64,000 bases of DNA, from positions 1 through 64,000 of the forward strand of contig JANQKV010000010.1 in NCBI GenBank assembly GCA_028280945.1. Reading direction: 5' to 3'. The position numbers were made by a program, and so were the translations under genes. Each line of letters begins with the position of its first letter. Position 1 is the stretch's first letter. Below are positions 1 to 9,832 of this stretch, one piece after another. The notes beneath the pieces are model-generated. The model did not search any database. It was given only the letters and a program-made list of their open reading frames with translations, and had not been told where the DNA came from. The stretch is from Opitutaceae bacterium (GTDB taxonomy: Bacteria; Verrucomicrobiota; Verrucomicrobiia; Opitutales; Opitutaceae).

Positions 1-686
1 CCGAATGGGGGTTCAAATCATTCACGGAGTTCGTACAAGAGACTCAACGACGGCATTCTACGCCTAACGGAGTCAGTTGTTTGAAACTGATGCACTGGAA
101 TCTACTGGAGTCTCTAGAACGTCTGAGGCACGAAAACGATTTGGACTCATGCGTATCGGACCGAGAAGTGTTGGAGCGCTTTTTCCCAGAGGTCCGTTTC
201 ATTTTCATTACTCGCTGCAACAAAATGCGACAGGCGATATCCATGATGCGGGCCATTCAATCGGACCAGTGGATCATGACAGCCCGAAGCAAAGGGGAAA
301 TGCTTTCCAAGCAATCACTCCATTTTGATTGGCACGACTTTCACCGGCAACTCCATGCGGTTAATTTAGAGGACGATCGTTGGTTGGATTTCTTCAGTCG
401 TAACGGGATAATACCCTTTCTTGTCCCCTACGAACGCTTGCAGGTTGCCCATCGTGAGGTGTTGGCAGAGGTCTTGAGGTTTCTGAACCTGCCTGTGACT
501 GAGTCCGTTGGAAGTATTACTCCCAAGATCCGGCGCCAAGCGACAATCCAAAACCGATTATGGGAAATCCAAGCTATAGTTATCCATCGTTTACTTCTTT
601 TTGCCGCGGCGATCGGGCTCCGCAAATCGCGTCCAAGCCCACTGCAAAGGAGTTTGGCTGAATACCGTGTTCGGTTAAGGAGCTGA
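1..686 (+). CDS. Stf0-like sulfotransferase, 5' end missing
   Basis: The frame is open from base 3 to a TGA at 684-686, so this is the C-terminal ~227 residues of a gene that starts outside the window; the TTG at 81 should not be taken as the start. The stretch NGVSCLKLMHWN followed by a run like FIFITRCNKMRQAISMMRA and then QW matches the Stf0 family (trehalose 2-sulfotransferase type), which moves sulfate from PAPS to a sugar hydroxyl. The PAPS 5'-phosphosulfate-binding loop should lie in the missing N-terminus. The substrate cannot be told; a surface glycan or glycolipid is possible. Family call is fairly good, exact role unknown. Confidence 0.72.
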   Translation, partial: EWGFKSFTEFVQETQRRHSTPNGVSCLKLMHWNLLESLERLRHENDLDSCVSDREVLERFFPEVRFIFITRCNKMRQAISMMRAIQSDQWIMTARSKGEMLSKQSLHFDWHDFHRQLHAVNLEDDRWLDFFSRNGIIPFLVPYERLQVAHREVLAEVLRFLNLPVTESVGSITPKIRRQATIQNRLWEIQAIVIHRLLLFAAAIGLRKSRPSPLQRSLAEYRVRLRS

Positions 687-713
687 TGCCCCTTGGGGCT
701 TTGGGCTCCTTTG
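677..713 (+). terminator. terminator-like hairpin overlapping the sulfotransferase stop
   Basis: Outer stem AAGGAGC (677-683) pairs with GCTCCTT (705-711), with an inner stem GCCC/GGGC around 688-699, followed by a short T run. It overlaps the stop codon at 684-686. The only nearby gene is the convergent peptidase gene, so it probably ends sulfotransferase transcription. Confidence 0.45.
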
Positions 714-747
714 TAGATACATCTAAAATCGGCTAAGCCAGAAACTA

Positions 748-3510
748 CTACTCGGGCATCTCGTGTTGCTCGGCGTAGGCCAGCACGGTGCGCAGCCGGC
801 GGGTGTCGGGAGCGATGGCGGCGGCGATCATGTCCCCCACCTTTTCCGGAGTGAGAGCGTCGAGAGCCGCCAGCGTGGCGTCTTGGCGATCCCATTCCAT
901 GTCGTGTTGAAAGGCCCGGGTGAAGTAGCTTGCAGCTCGTTCGGCGATGGACTTGTCCTTCTCCGCCACTTCGGATTTCGCCGCCTCCACCAAGGTCTGG
1001 AACTGCTCGGCGGAGACTTCGGACCACAGTTGGGGGAAAGTATGAATGAAGGTCTCGGCCCGGTCCTGCAATTCGCCCGGATCGTAGTCCGCTGATTGGA
1101 TGACAAACCCGGCGTGAATGAGGTCCTCCCGGCGGGTGGTGAAGGCCCATACGATGTAGCCCAATTGTTGGCGGGTCCGCATCTCGGTGTAGAACGGGGA
1201 GGAGACGAAGTTGCGGATGACGATCGATGCCGCCCGCAAGTCGGGACTGTCGGCGCCCATGATGTATTCCTGCCAGTAGGTGGAGTTGTTCACGATCAGT
1301 TTGGTGGGAAGCATCTGGTCGTTCCCCGGCGAAGGTGCCCGGGCCGACAACGAGAACAATGTCGTGCCCTCCGGTAAGTCCGTGGCGAGCTTCTCCTGCA
1401 CCATGAGGGCCGCATCTACGGCCTGGCGCTCGGTGAGGTTGCCGTGCATCACACTCTCGATCTTCCCGGTTTTGAAGAGTTTGGCCCCGAAGGACTTCAC
1501 ATCGTCATAGGTCACGTTCTCAGCGACGGAGAGAATTTCCGGAGGCGTGTAATACTTGTTCAGACCGGATTTCCGATGCAGTTGGACTGCCTGCATGTAG
1601 GCGTCCTGTCGGTTGAAGCTGGCAAGGGAGCGCAGTTGCAAATCCATGATTGCCTGGAAGCGCTCGACCGGAAGATCGAGTTTGGGCAGGTGCGTGACAA
1701 TGTAGTCGAGGAGCTCGCGGGCGGATTGACCGTAGCCATCCACGGACAAGCTGATGCCCTCCAGGTCCTGGGTCAGGCTGAAGTTGAGACCGGCGAGTCG
1801 CGCGGCGTAGGTCACTTCATTCATCATCTCGTTGACCGCCTGCACGTAGAGGTCCTTGAGCACGGCTGATTCAAGGTCGGTCATGGACTCGGGCTGGCGA
1901 ATTCGGAAGACGTAAGCGGCCCGCGGGCGTTCGAATTCCTGGTCCTGCGAGTAGAACAGCTGCAGGCCGGGTTCGTTGATGAGCAGGGCCGGGCGCTGGG
2001 AAATCAAAGTGGCGTCCTTGGGGATGAACTGATTAGAGGCCGGCACCTTCAACCCGGCGACGGGCTGGGCGTTGAGCAGCCGGTCGTAGAGTTCATCGGT
2101 GCGTTCGTGGAAGCTGTATTCAGCGTCAAAATACGGCTCCACGGAGTCGGTTGGAACATCCTGGCCGATGATCAGGGCGAGCATGTTGGCCGGCCGGAGA
2201 TAATCGAGAATCTCAAAGTAACCCGCTTCGTCGGGTTCGGCCCAAATGTAGGCGACCCGTTCCGCGTCTTCGAGGGGGAAGTTAAGGGCGGCATTGGCGA
2301 GTTCCACGGCGCGATTGGCGCCTTCGCCCTTGTCGGTATAGAGCTCGTTGAGCCGGGCCATGTAGCCTTGCTCCTCAAAAAGGTGCATGGGGTAGGGCGA
2401 GTTCCGTAGCAGCTCAAAGTAACCGTAGAACAGTTCCAGCACCCGTTCATAGTTTTCGATGCCCTTGGGTGTCAGGGACGCACCGGTATAGAGGATGCCA
2501 AAGTCGTCGGAGGTGTAGTTGGGCGAGGCGTAGGCCTGGGTCGCCAGGCCCTCTTCCTTGAGCTTGGACAAGAGGCTGCCTTCGCCCTCGTAACCCAGCA
2601 CATAAGACAGGAGCTCACCGGCCTTGCCCGCGTAGCGGTGGCGCTTCGAGGGGATGTTGAAGGTCATCCACAAGTCCTGCATGTCCTGCACCGGCTTGAT
2701 GAACGCGACGCGCGCGGATTCGCCCTCGGGCAGGAAACGTTCGGCGAACGTGATGCGTTCCACGTTCTTGTTTTCAATCGGGCTGAAATACTCGCGGGCC
2801 CACGCCTCCATCTGGTCAAGGCTCGCCGTGCCGGTCATGGAAAGCGCCATCTGATTGGCGCTGTAGTGGCGGTCGAAGAAATCCATGAACTCGCTGCGTT
2901 CGATGCCGGTGAGCGTGTTGAGGTTGCCGATGGCGAAATTGCTGTAGGGGTGGGACGGGTCCGAAAGATGGCGGCGGAGTCGTTGGTTGCGCCAGACGTC
3001 GCGTTGCAGGTTGGCTTCGTATTCCGAGTCGACCGCATTCATCTCGCGCTCGGTGAACTCCTCCAGAAAGAGGGGGGCGATGAAGAACTGCGCCATGCGA
3101 TCGACGGCACCCTCGAAGGCGTGGTGAGCGACTTCAAAATGGTAGTTGGTGAGTTCGAGACTGGTGTAGGCGTTGCTGTAACCGCCGTTGCTGCGCAGAT
3201 ACTCGCCGTATTCGCCTTCTTCGGGATATTTCTCGGTGCCGAGAAACAGCATGTGCTCGAGAAAGTGGGCGAGGCCCTGGCGCTCCTTGGGATCTCCCAT
3301 CGATCCCACCTTCACCGCCACGGAAGCGGAAGACATGTTGAGATTGGGATCGGAAAGCAGGATCACATCCAAGCCATTTTCCAAGGTGAACTTGCGATAC
3401 TCGGATTTGTCGGTGGAGGCCTTGGCCGGCAGGTCGTCGATCGGGCCGGCAAATCCGAATGCGGCCAACAAGGCCGCCATAACGGGCAAAAGAAGGATCT
3501 TGGTTTTCAT
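748..3510 (-). CDS. M16 family zinc metallopeptidase (pitrilysin/insulinase type)
   Basis: About 920 residues, close to the ~960 of E. coli protease III. The zinc motif HFLEH is at residues 82-86 and the third ligand Glu at 163, exactly 76 residues after the second His. The product is an oligopeptide-degrading metalloprotease; an N-terminal hydrophobic segment (MKTKILLLPVMAALLAAFGF) suggests export to the periplasm. I chose the ATG at 3510 because it opens on that signal peptide; the frame continues upstream to 3645 without a sensible N-terminus. The two-halved M16 architecture seems complete, and the region SRTGxRQQLGY-like (here MRTRQQLGYIVWAF) near the C-terminus is typical of the inactive half. 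It stands alone; no clear SD is visible. Confidence 0.93.
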   Translation of the reverse strand: MKTKILLLPVMAALLAAFGFAGPIDDLPAKASTDKSEYRKFTLENGLDVILLSDPNLNMSSASVAVKVGSMGDPKERQGLAHFLEHMLFLGTEKYPEEGEYGEYLRSNGGYSNAYTSLELTNYHFEVAHHAFEGAVDRMAQFFIAPLFLEEFTEREMNAVDSEYEANLQRDVWRNQRLRRHLSDPSHPYSNFAIGNLNTLTGIERSEFMDFFDRHYSANQMALSMTGTASLDQMEAWAREYFSPIENKNVERITFAERFLPEGESARVAFIKPVQDMQDLWMTFNIPSKRHRYAGKAGELLSYVLGYEGEGSLLSKLKEEGLATQAYASPNYTSDDFGILYTGASLTPKGIENYERVLELFYGYFELLRNSPYPMHLFEEQGYMARLNELYTDKGEGANRAVELANAALNFPLEDAERVAYIWAEPDEAGYFEILDYLRPANMLALIIGQDVPTDSVEPYFDAEYSFHERTDELYDRLLNAQPVAGLKVPASNQFIPKDATLISQRPALLINEPGLQLFYSQDQEFERPRAAYVFRIRQPESMTDLESAVLKDLYVQAVNEMMNEVTYAARLAGLNFSLTQDLEGISLSVDGYGQSARELLDYIVTHLPKLDLPVERFQAIMDLQLRSLASFNRQDAYMQAVQLHRKSGLNKYYTPPEILSVAENVTYDDVKSFGAKLFKTGKIESVMHGNLTERQAVDAALMVQEKLATDLPEGTTLFSLSARAPSPGNDQMLPTKLIVNNSTYWQEYIMGADSPDLRAASIVIRNFVSSPFYTEMRTRQQLGYIVWAFTTRREDLIHAGFVIQSADYDPGELQDRAETFIHTFPQLWSEVSAEQFQTLVEAAKSEVAEKDKSIAERAASYFTRAFQHDMEWDRQDATLAALDALTPEKVGDMIAAAIAPDTRRLRTVLAYAEQHEMPE

Positions 3511-3676
3511 AGATTTGTGAGGAGTAGGAGGTAGGGAAAAGTCCCCCGGTAAAAAGGCAGTCATGTTACCGGGACGTTTCGGCAAGGGTTGGCCAGTCTC
3601 GCGGAAAGAAAGCTCGTGGCAAGACGACGGGTGATTTTCGAGCAAGCCGAAACCGGCACCCGTTCTCGACCAAGGA

Positions 3677-4555
3677 TCACGCAGGAGCGCGGATTTTTCT
3701 TCGGTATCGCGCCGGCGATAACTTGTGACTGTGTTTAAATGCCCGCGACAGCGAGGAAGCGTCGGAGTAACCCATCGCTTCGGCGATCTGTTCGAGGCTG
3801 AGGTCAGAGTAGGCGAGCAAGTCGGCGACGTGGCGAATGCGGATTGTGGACAACCGGTTCATGGGACTCTGGCCGTAGGCGCTGTGGCACAAGCGCCGCA
3901 GGTGCTCTTCGCTGACGTTGGCGATTTGTGCCATCCGGCGGCAGTCCCAACGTTGCGACAGATCTTCCTGAACTCTCAGCCACAGGCGGCGAAGCCGAGG
4001 ATCCAGGTCATCTCCCGCCAGCGCGCGGCGGATGTAGGCATGGGCGAGTTGCGCCCAGGATTGCATCATCAACTCATCCTGACGGTGGATGGATTCGTTG
4101 TGGAGTCCCTGCAGGGGGTAGGAGAGGAGATTGGGGTCCACTTGTGCCGTGTAGGGGACTTCATGGTCCAAAAACAACTTGATGTCAGTGGGTCCAAAAT
4201 CGCGGTAGATTACCCACGAAAACTCCCAACAGGTGCCGGGGGGAGCGAGGTAGGCATGCGGTTTTCCCATCGGGGTAACGTATGCCGTGCCGGGGGGAAG
4301 CTCGACCCAGACATCATCCACCAATCCATAGCCCAGGCCTCCGCAACTTACCAACACCTGGCTGAACTCGGATGGCAGCCGGGCAAAATGGTTGCCGGAT
4401 CGAACCAGGGTGTGGCCGGCCATGATGATGCCAAACCGATCCAGCAGGAACGAGAAATCGTGGCTCGACGTGATCTTGGGCGCGGTGTCAGGACCCGGGT
4501 CGTGGGCTGCGGACAAGTCGGAAGGATTGGGGAAGGTGAAGTCGTTCACAGGCAT
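3677..4555 (-). CDS. AraC family transcriptional regulator
   Basis: 292 residues. The C-terminal ~95 residues contain two helix-turn-helix motifs of the AraC/XylS type (DCRRMAQIANVSEEHLRR, then LEQIAEAMGYSDASSLSRAF followed by SPARYRR). The N-terminal part is cupin-like (TAYVTPMGKPHAYLAPPGTCW), the usual sugar-sensing domain. It is transcribed away from the TonB receptor gene across a ~310-bp region with palindromes, so it most likely controls the glycan locus at 4.9-19.3 kb and perhaps itself. The inducer is unknown. Confidence 0.93.
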   Translation of the reverse strand: MPVNDFTFPNPSDLSAAHDPGPDTAPKITSSHDFSFLLDRFGIIMAGHTLVRSGNHFARLPSEFSQVLVSCGGLGYGLVDDVWVELPPGTAYVTPMGKPHAYLAPPGTCWEFSWVIYRDFGPTDIKLFLDHEVPYTAQVDPNLLSYPLQGLHNESIHRQDELMMQSWAQLAHAYIRRALAGDDLDPRLRRLWLRVQEDLSQRWDCRRMAQIANVSEEHLRRLCHSAYGQSPMNRLSTIRIRHVADLLAYSDLSLEQIAEAMGYSDASSLSRAFKHSHKLSPARYRRKIRAPA

Positions 4556-4863
4556 GGAGCGGAGGATTTTCGATCGGAACGTGGGGGTAATGGATGTGGA
4601 TTAAAATATGTGCGACTGTAGATCTACAGAGGTAAAACTCTTCTTAAAGAAACAAGAATGTGTGTTTGGGTCAATTTTACGTGTGACTGAACAATAGACG
4701 TCCTGCGCATGGGTTGATAGTCTCGATGCATCGTCGGGCCCGTGTTGCCGGCGAATACCCCCCCACCCATACCCCATGAACCATTCGGACGGATATCGTC
4801 GTTTGATCCATCCGAGTTCGGTGCCTTTCGACGCCGAACGATGACCCACCTCAACCCAATCCC
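4556..4863. promoter_or_regulatory. divergent regulatory region between AraC regulator and TonB receptor
   Basis: 308 bases without a convincing gene. It is locally AT-rich (about 4600-4700) compared with the coding DNA around it. It holds a perfect 14-bp palindrome at 4616-4629 and the smaller TTCTTAAAGAA at 4641-4651, the kind of arrangement expected for regulator binding between divergent promoters. I cannot assign -35/-10 boxes with confidence. Confidence 0.5.
4616..4629. promoter_or_regulatory. perfect palindrome, candidate operator
   Basis: CTGTAGATCTACAG is fully self-complementary and lies 61 bases upstream of the AraC-type regulator start and ~235 bases upstream of the receptor start. 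AraC proteins usually bind direct repeats, so a second regulator or a nucleoid protein is also possible. Confidence 0.35.
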
Positions 4864-7800
4864 ATGAACGCAAACCTCCCTGCCGCTCAGGGTTTCTTTT
4901 CCCTGAGTAAGACTGTCATGGCCGGACTTACGCTGGCCATTTTACCTTTCTCTTTTGCCCAGTTGGCTTCCGACGATGAGGAGGAAATTTACGAGCTCAG
5001 CCCCTTCACGGTGGATGCCAGCGATGACCAAGGTTATCGTGCAACCTCCACCTTGGCAGGCACCCGGCTGAAGACGCCTTTGCGTGATGTCGGCGCTGCG
5101 ATTTCGGTGATGACGTCGGAATTCTTCGACGACACCGGAGCGACGGACTCGCAAACCCTGCTCTCCTACGCCCTCAATACGGAGACGTCGGGTGCCCACG
5201 GTAATTTTGCCGGTGGCAATGGAGCGATCGCCGGAGGCCAGCGCGTCGACTTGGCCGACGAGCGGACCAATCCTCAGAATGGCCAACGGGTGCGGGGCTT
5301 GGCCACCGCCCAGTTGACCCGCAACTATTTCGAAACCGATATCGCGTTCGACAGCTACAACACCGATCGGGTTACCATTAATCGTGGTCCCAACTCGTTG
5401 CTCTTCGGTATCGGCAGTGCCGGAGGAGTGATCAACAACGCCACGCTGCGCCCTTCCTTGACCGGCAACTTTGGCGAATTCAGCGTGCGGCTCGGCGAAC
5501 GCTCAAGTCACCGCGAGACCTTTGACTACAATGCCGTGCTCGTGGACGACCGGCTGGGGGTGCGGCTCGCGGGAGTTTACGACAAGTTCAACTACCAGCA
5601 GCGCCCGACCTTCGAGGAGAAGGAACGTTTTTATGCGACGGTGGAAGGTGTGTTATTTGAAAACGAAGGCAGTGACTTCCTTGGCAAGACCGTGATCCGG
5701 GCCAATTACGAGTCCGGTGAAATCACCACCAATCCCCCTCAGGTGACACCGCCGGGAGATGGCGTGTCGAGTTGGTTTTCCATACCTGACCCAGGACCAT
5801 TGGAAGCCATCACGGGCACAAATTTCCCGGCGTTTTTCCGCGACGGCAGTTTTGTGCCCAAATACACCATTGACCAGCGTCGTCCCGGCCTGACCCGAGG
5901 AAACATCAATGGTGTCGCGGCGTTGCCGAATTTTATCCAGATTTCGCTGATTTACGAACAACCCACCGGAAGCACCGGACTCAGCGGCACCGATCTTGAC
6001 GCCAGCGTGATGCGGGCCGTTCGTGGTTTTGGCGGGCGACCCTACCGGACATGGGACTACTTTGTGAACAGTTCACTCTATCACGAAGGATACCTGCCCA
6101 ACTTTGTGACGGCTTCTCTCCCGTTGCATGTCTTCGACAACGAAAACATGGCCTTGTCCGGCACGACTAACCTGGCGATTCAGGACTTCGATGCTTCGAA
6201 CGTCATGCTGGAGCAGACCTTTCTGAATGGAAAGGCGGGCTTCGAGATCAACTACGATCAGCAGGAATACAGCACCTTCCGTCGCTTCCCCTTCAACAGC
6301 GGTGGCTTCCAGGTGAGTTTCAACGACGTGGTGGTGGACATAAATGAATACCGCAACGATGAGACGCCGAACCCCAACGTGGGCCGCCTGATGGCCTTCA
6401 CCTCGGGCAACCGCCAAGCCAGCATCTTGGGGCACGAGACGAGTTTTACCGAGCGCGAAGCAGCTCGTTTGACCGCCTTCTACGATTTGGATTTCACCGG
6501 CAAGGATGGATTGAAGTGGTTGGGCCGCCACGTCTTCACCGGCGTAATCAGCAACCAAAGACGCGACATCATGGATCAAGGCATCGGGGCGGCTTGGGTC
6601 TCAGAAGACATCGATCTCGGCGGTAGTGATTACCACTTCGGTAACCTCAACATCGGTCGTCGCCAGGTGGTCTCTCAGGTTTATCTGACTCCGCCATTGC
6701 ACAACGATGCGAGCATCCAGTCCTTTGATGATGTCCGGATCACGAACTACATTGATATCGACCTACCGGCCAACGCCAGTGTATACAACGCGAAGACCTA
6801 CAACCGCACCGACGACACGTTCTTTGTCGGGGAGATGGCCACTCGCCATTACCTCAACAGTTTCACCCGCACCCGTCGCGAAATCGAAACCGAAGTCATC
6901 GCCGTGCAGAGCTACCTGTTGGACAGCCACTTGGTGGGCCTGCTGGGTTTCCGTACCGACACCCAGACCAACTGGCGCAACAAGGCGCTGGTGCGCAACG
7001 CCAACGGCGAGGTGAACTTCGACGAATCCAATGTGCTCGATCGCCTGCGTGACCCGATCACCAGCGACATCTTGCCGCCCGAAGAGGGTGACACTGTGAC
7101 CTGGAGTTTGGTTGGCCACGTGCCCGACGAGTGGATGCGCAAACTGGGCCTGCCCGGCAATCCCCGCCTGAGTTTCCATTACAACGATTCGGAGAACTTC
7201 AACCCGGTTGGTGTCCGCACCGACATCGAAGGTTTCCAGATCGCTTCCCCTGCCGGTGACACCGAGGAATACGGCTTCAGTGTCGAGCTGTTGGATAACA
7301 AGATGTCCCTGCGGTTCAATTGGTTTGAGACCAACATCATTAACGACACCGCCGAGGTGGATGCCAAGATCCACAGCCGGATCGGCAACTGGTTGAGCCG
7401 TTGGAACGACGCGGAGAATGCCGGGTTCACGATCGAGGAGGCTCTCGCCGTCACCCCGGGTAATCCTGCCGCCGGCCTCTGGAGCTCCTATGAGGAAGCC
7501 TACGCTGACATCGTGGCTCTGCTCCCCGCCAACATTCAGGCGATTTACAACTACCGGATCGAGAACGGTGACAACGAGGACGATCTCGATCAGATCGCCA
7601 ATCCGTCCGCGACCCGCGAGTTCACCTCCAAGGGATTCGAGATCGATCTGGTGGCCAACATCACGCCCAACTGGCGTTTGATGCTCAATGTTGGGCAGCA
7701 GGAGACGGTGCAGAACAACATCGCTCCCAAGGTGGCCGCCGTGGCCTCGCAGATTAATGCCAACATTCTCGCCTCGCCGTTTGCCGATGTGTGGGATGCG

Positions 7801-8283
7801 CCGATTCTCGCGGAGAGCTTCACCTTCACGACACGTTGGCAAAACGAGAACTTCAACTCCCTGCTGGCCACGCTCTCGCAGGAGGGCACGGTCTCCCTTG
7901 AGCAGCGTGAATGGCGCGCGAATCTGGTCACCAACTACAACTTCCCCGAAGGTCCATTCGCCGGATTCTCCGTGGGTGGCGCGGTGCGGTGGCAGAGCAA
8001 GGCCGCCACTGGCTATCCGTTGGTGTTGGACGCTGCCGGCATTCCGTTGCCCGACCTCGCCAATCCATTCTGGGGGCCTGACCAACTCAACGGTGACGTT
8101 TGGGTCGGCTACGAGCGCAAGCTCTTTGGCGACAAGTTGAACTGGCGAATCCAGCTCAATGTTCGCAACGCCTTTGGCGACGACGACGTCATTCCCGTCG
8201 TCACCAACCCGGACGGTCAATTGGCGGTTTTCCGTAACTCACTGCCCACGGAATTCTTCCTCACCAACACATTCCGGTTCTAG
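4864..8283 (+). CDS. TonB-dependent outer-membrane receptor
   Basis: 1139 residues. A signal peptide (about residues 1-32) is followed by an acidic stretch and SPFTVDASDDQGYRATSTL, then a plug domain (DTGATDSQTLLSYALNT; VTINRGPNSLLFGIGSAGGVINN) and a long beta-barrel ending in a terminal Phe (FFLTNTFRF). Such receptors move large solutes across the outer membrane using TonB energy. Its place between an AraC regulator and a transporter, sulfatases and a glycosidase suggests a sulfated carbohydrate ligand. No SusD-like partner is present, as is usual in Opitutae. A terminator-like hairpin follows the gene. Confidence 0.95.
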   Translation: MNANLPAAQGFFSLSKTVMAGLTLAILPFSFAQLASDDEEEIYELSPFTVDASDDQGYRATSTLAGTRLKTPLRDVGAAISVMTSEFFDDTGATDSQTLLSYALNTETSGAHGNFAGGNGAIAGGQRVDLADERTNPQNGQRVRGLATAQLTRNYFETDIAFDSYNTDRVTINRGPNSLLFGIGSAGGVINNATLRPSLTGNFGEFSVRLGERSSHRETFDYNAVLVDDRLGVRLAGVYDKFNYQQRPTFEEKERFYATVEGVLFENEGSDFLGKTVIRANYESGEITTNPPQVTPPGDGVSSWFSIPDPGPLEAITGTNFPAFFRDGSFVPKYTIDQRRPGLTRGNINGVAALPNFIQISLIYEQPTGSTGLSGTDLDASVMRAVRGFGGRPYRTWDYFVNSSLYHEGYLPNFVTASLPLHVFDNENMALSGTTNLAIQDFDASNVMLEQTFLNGKAGFEINYDQQEYSTFRRFPFNSGGFQVSFNDVVVDINEYRNDETPNPNVGRLMAFTSGNRQASILGHETSFTEREAARLTAFYDLDFTGKDGLKWLGRHVFTGVISNQRRDIMDQGIGAAWVSEDIDLGGSDYHFGNLNIGRRQVVSQVYLTPPLHNDASIQSFDDVRITNYIDIDLPANASVYNAKTYNRTDDTFFVGEMATRHYLNSFTRTRREIETEVIAVQSYLLDSHLVGLLGFRTDTQTNWRNKALVRNANGEVNFDESNVLDRLRDPITSDILPPEEGDTVTWSLVGHVPDEWMRKLGLPGNPRLSFHYNDSENFNPVGVRTDIEGFQIASPAGDTEEYGFSVELLDNKMSLRFNWFETNIINDTAEVDAKIHSRIGNWLSRWNDAENAGFTIEEALAVTPGNPAAGLWSSYEEAYADIVALLPANIQAIYNYRIENGDNEDDLDQIANPSATREFTSKGFEIDLVANITPNWRLMLNVGQQETVQNNIAPKVAAVASQINANILASPFADVWDAPILAESFTFTTRWQNENFNSLLATLSQEGTVSLEQREWRANLVTNYNFPEGPFAGFSVGGAVRWQSKAATGYPLVLDAAGIPLPDLANPFWGPDQLNGDVWVGYERKLFGDKLNWRIQLNVRNAFGDDDVIPVVTNPDGQLAVFRNSLPTEFFLTNTFRF

Positions 8284-8303
8284 GATAGTTCGTTCGTTTG
8301 TTA

Positions 8304-8342
8304 GGAAGCGTCCTCGCGAGCTGTGAGGGCGTTTCCCTTTTC
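8304..8342 (+). terminator. terminator-like hairpin after the TonB receptor
   Basis: GGAAGCGTCCTC (8304-8315) pairs with GAGGGCGTTTCC (8325-8336) over 12 positions with two G-T wobbles, followed by CCTTTTC. It lies 17 bases before the transporter start, so it may lower expression of downstream genes relative to the receptor rather than fully stop transcription. Confidence 0.5.
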
Positions 8343-8359
8343 TCCTCCGCGCCATCCCG

Positions 8360-9814
8360 ATGTCTTCGACTCCCCTGCACCAGCCGATCGTCTCCACCAA
8401 GGAGAAACTGGGTTACGGCTTCGGTGGCGTCGCGACCAACTTCATGAACAATGCCGCCACGCGGCTCATGAATCTGGTGTTTGTGGCGACCCTTCATGTC
8501 AGCCCCAGCCTGATGGGCACGGCCATGCTGGTGTTCCGCATTTGGGACGCGATTTCGGATCCGTTGTTGGGATTCATTTCCGACAACACCCGCAGCCGCT
8601 GGGGCCGGCGCAAACCCTACATGGTAGTGGGTGCCACCGCGGCCGGAATCATCTTCGGGATCATGTGGTTCATCCCGTGGGATCTGACCGAGTCGGGTCT
8701 GTTTTGGTGGTGGTTGATCACGGCACTGCTGTTTTTCACGGCCTCGACGATCTACATCGTGCCCTACTTTGCGTTGGGCAAGGAGCTGACGCCCGACTAC
8801 CACGAACGCACGGTGGTCGCCGCCTTTCGCGCGGCGGGTGAGAAGATCTCCGGGCCGATCAACCAGGGCATGCCGTGGCTGGCGGCCAAACTCGGGGTGG
8901 TGTTTTTTGCGGGGGGCACGGTTGAGGTGGTCAATGCCCAGGGCGTCCCTCTTGACACGGCCACGCTTTGGGGAGCCCGGGCGCTGGGTATCATCGTGGG
9001 CGCGGCCATTCTGATCTCCGGTTTGTTCGCCGCCTTTTCGGGCAAGGAGCGGTTCTTCAATATCGCGAAGAAAGAGGGCAAGTCGTCGCTGCGCATGATG
9101 CTGTTCGAGACCGCAAAGAACCGGCCGTTCCTGATGCTCATGTGCACGCATACCCTGTTTTGGTTCGGCATCGCGCTGGTCGATTTCCTCGGATTCTTCC
9201 TCAATGTCTACTACATTGCGGATGGCGACAAACTGGTGGGCAGCGGTTATCAGTTCGTCTACGGCATCGGGCAGCACATGGTGGCGTTGTCAATGACGCC
9301 GGTGGTGGCGCAGTTGTCCAAACGCATCGGCAAGCATGCCACTGTCAACCTCGGCCTGCTTACCGTATCTTTCGCCAGCTTTCTCAAGTATTTCTGCTAC
9401 ACGCCGGACGGATGGTATTACCAATTGATTGTGGCGGCATTCATGGGCCCGGGACAGTCCTGTCTCATCATTGTGATGCAGTCGATGATGGCCGACGTCT
9501 GCGACCACGATGAGCTCCATACGGGCAAACGCCGGGAGGGAATCTATGGGGCGGCACTGACGTTTACCTTGAAATTCGGCATCGGTATCGCCGGAGCCCT
9601 GAATCTCTTCCTGCTTTCGATGGCCGGGTTCGACTCCACCCTGGGGGGCGGTCAATCAGCCGCCACCTTCGCGGGCATGCGCTGGAGCTTCACCCTGGCA
9701 CCGATTGCGGCTTGTGTAATCGCCTACTTCATCTTCCGCAGATATCCCCTCGACGAGAAGGTCTGCGCGGGCATTCGGGCCGAGTTGGAGGCCCGCCGCG
9801 GCCCGGTCAACTAG
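8360..9814 (+). CDS. MFS sugar transporter, GPH (glycoside-pentoside-hexuronide) type
   Basis: 484 residues with ~12 hydrophobic segments. The loop SDPLLGFISDNTRSRWGRRKPY is the signature of the GPH/MelB cation symporters. It should carry a mono- or oligosaccharide, or a uronide, across the inner membrane. Position directly after the TonB receptor and before two sulfatases and a glycosidase fits inner-membrane import of the glycoside released or taken up by the receptor. Seven codons separate it from the next gene. Confidence 0.92.
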   Translation: MSSTPLHQPIVSTKEKLGYGFGGVATNFMNNAATRLMNLVFVATLHVSPSLMGTAMLVFRIWDAISDPLLGFISDNTRSRWGRRKPYMVVGATAAGIIFGIMWFIPWDLTESGLFWWWLITALLFFTASTIYIVPYFALGKELTPDYHERTVVAAFRAAGEKISGPINQGMPWLAAKLGVVFFAGGTVEVVNAQGVPLDTATLWGARALGIIVGAAILISGLFAAFSGKERFFNIAKKEGKSSLRMMLFETAKNRPFLMLMCTHTLFWFGIALVDFLGFFLNVYYIADGDKLVGSGYQFVYGIGQHMVALSMTPVVAQLSKRIGKHATVNLGLLTVSFASFLKYFCYTPDGWYYQLIVAAFMGPGQSCLIIVMQSMMADVCDHDELHTGKRREGIYGAALTFTLKFGIGIAGALNLFLLSMAGFDSTLGGGQSAATFAGMRWSFTLAPIAACVIAYFIFRRYPLDEKVCAGIRAELEARRGPVN

Positions 9815-9832
9815 TCCGCCCCGTTTACGGCT

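Noticed and set aside
4601..4873. Short open frame in the divergent region before the TonB receptor
   Set aside because: No similarity, contains the palindromes and the receptor start; better read as regulatory DNA.
6763..8220. 485-codon open frame opposite the TonB receptor gene
   Set aside because: Composition follows the codon pattern of the receptor gene on the other strand; the translation has no domain and the receptor is clearly real.
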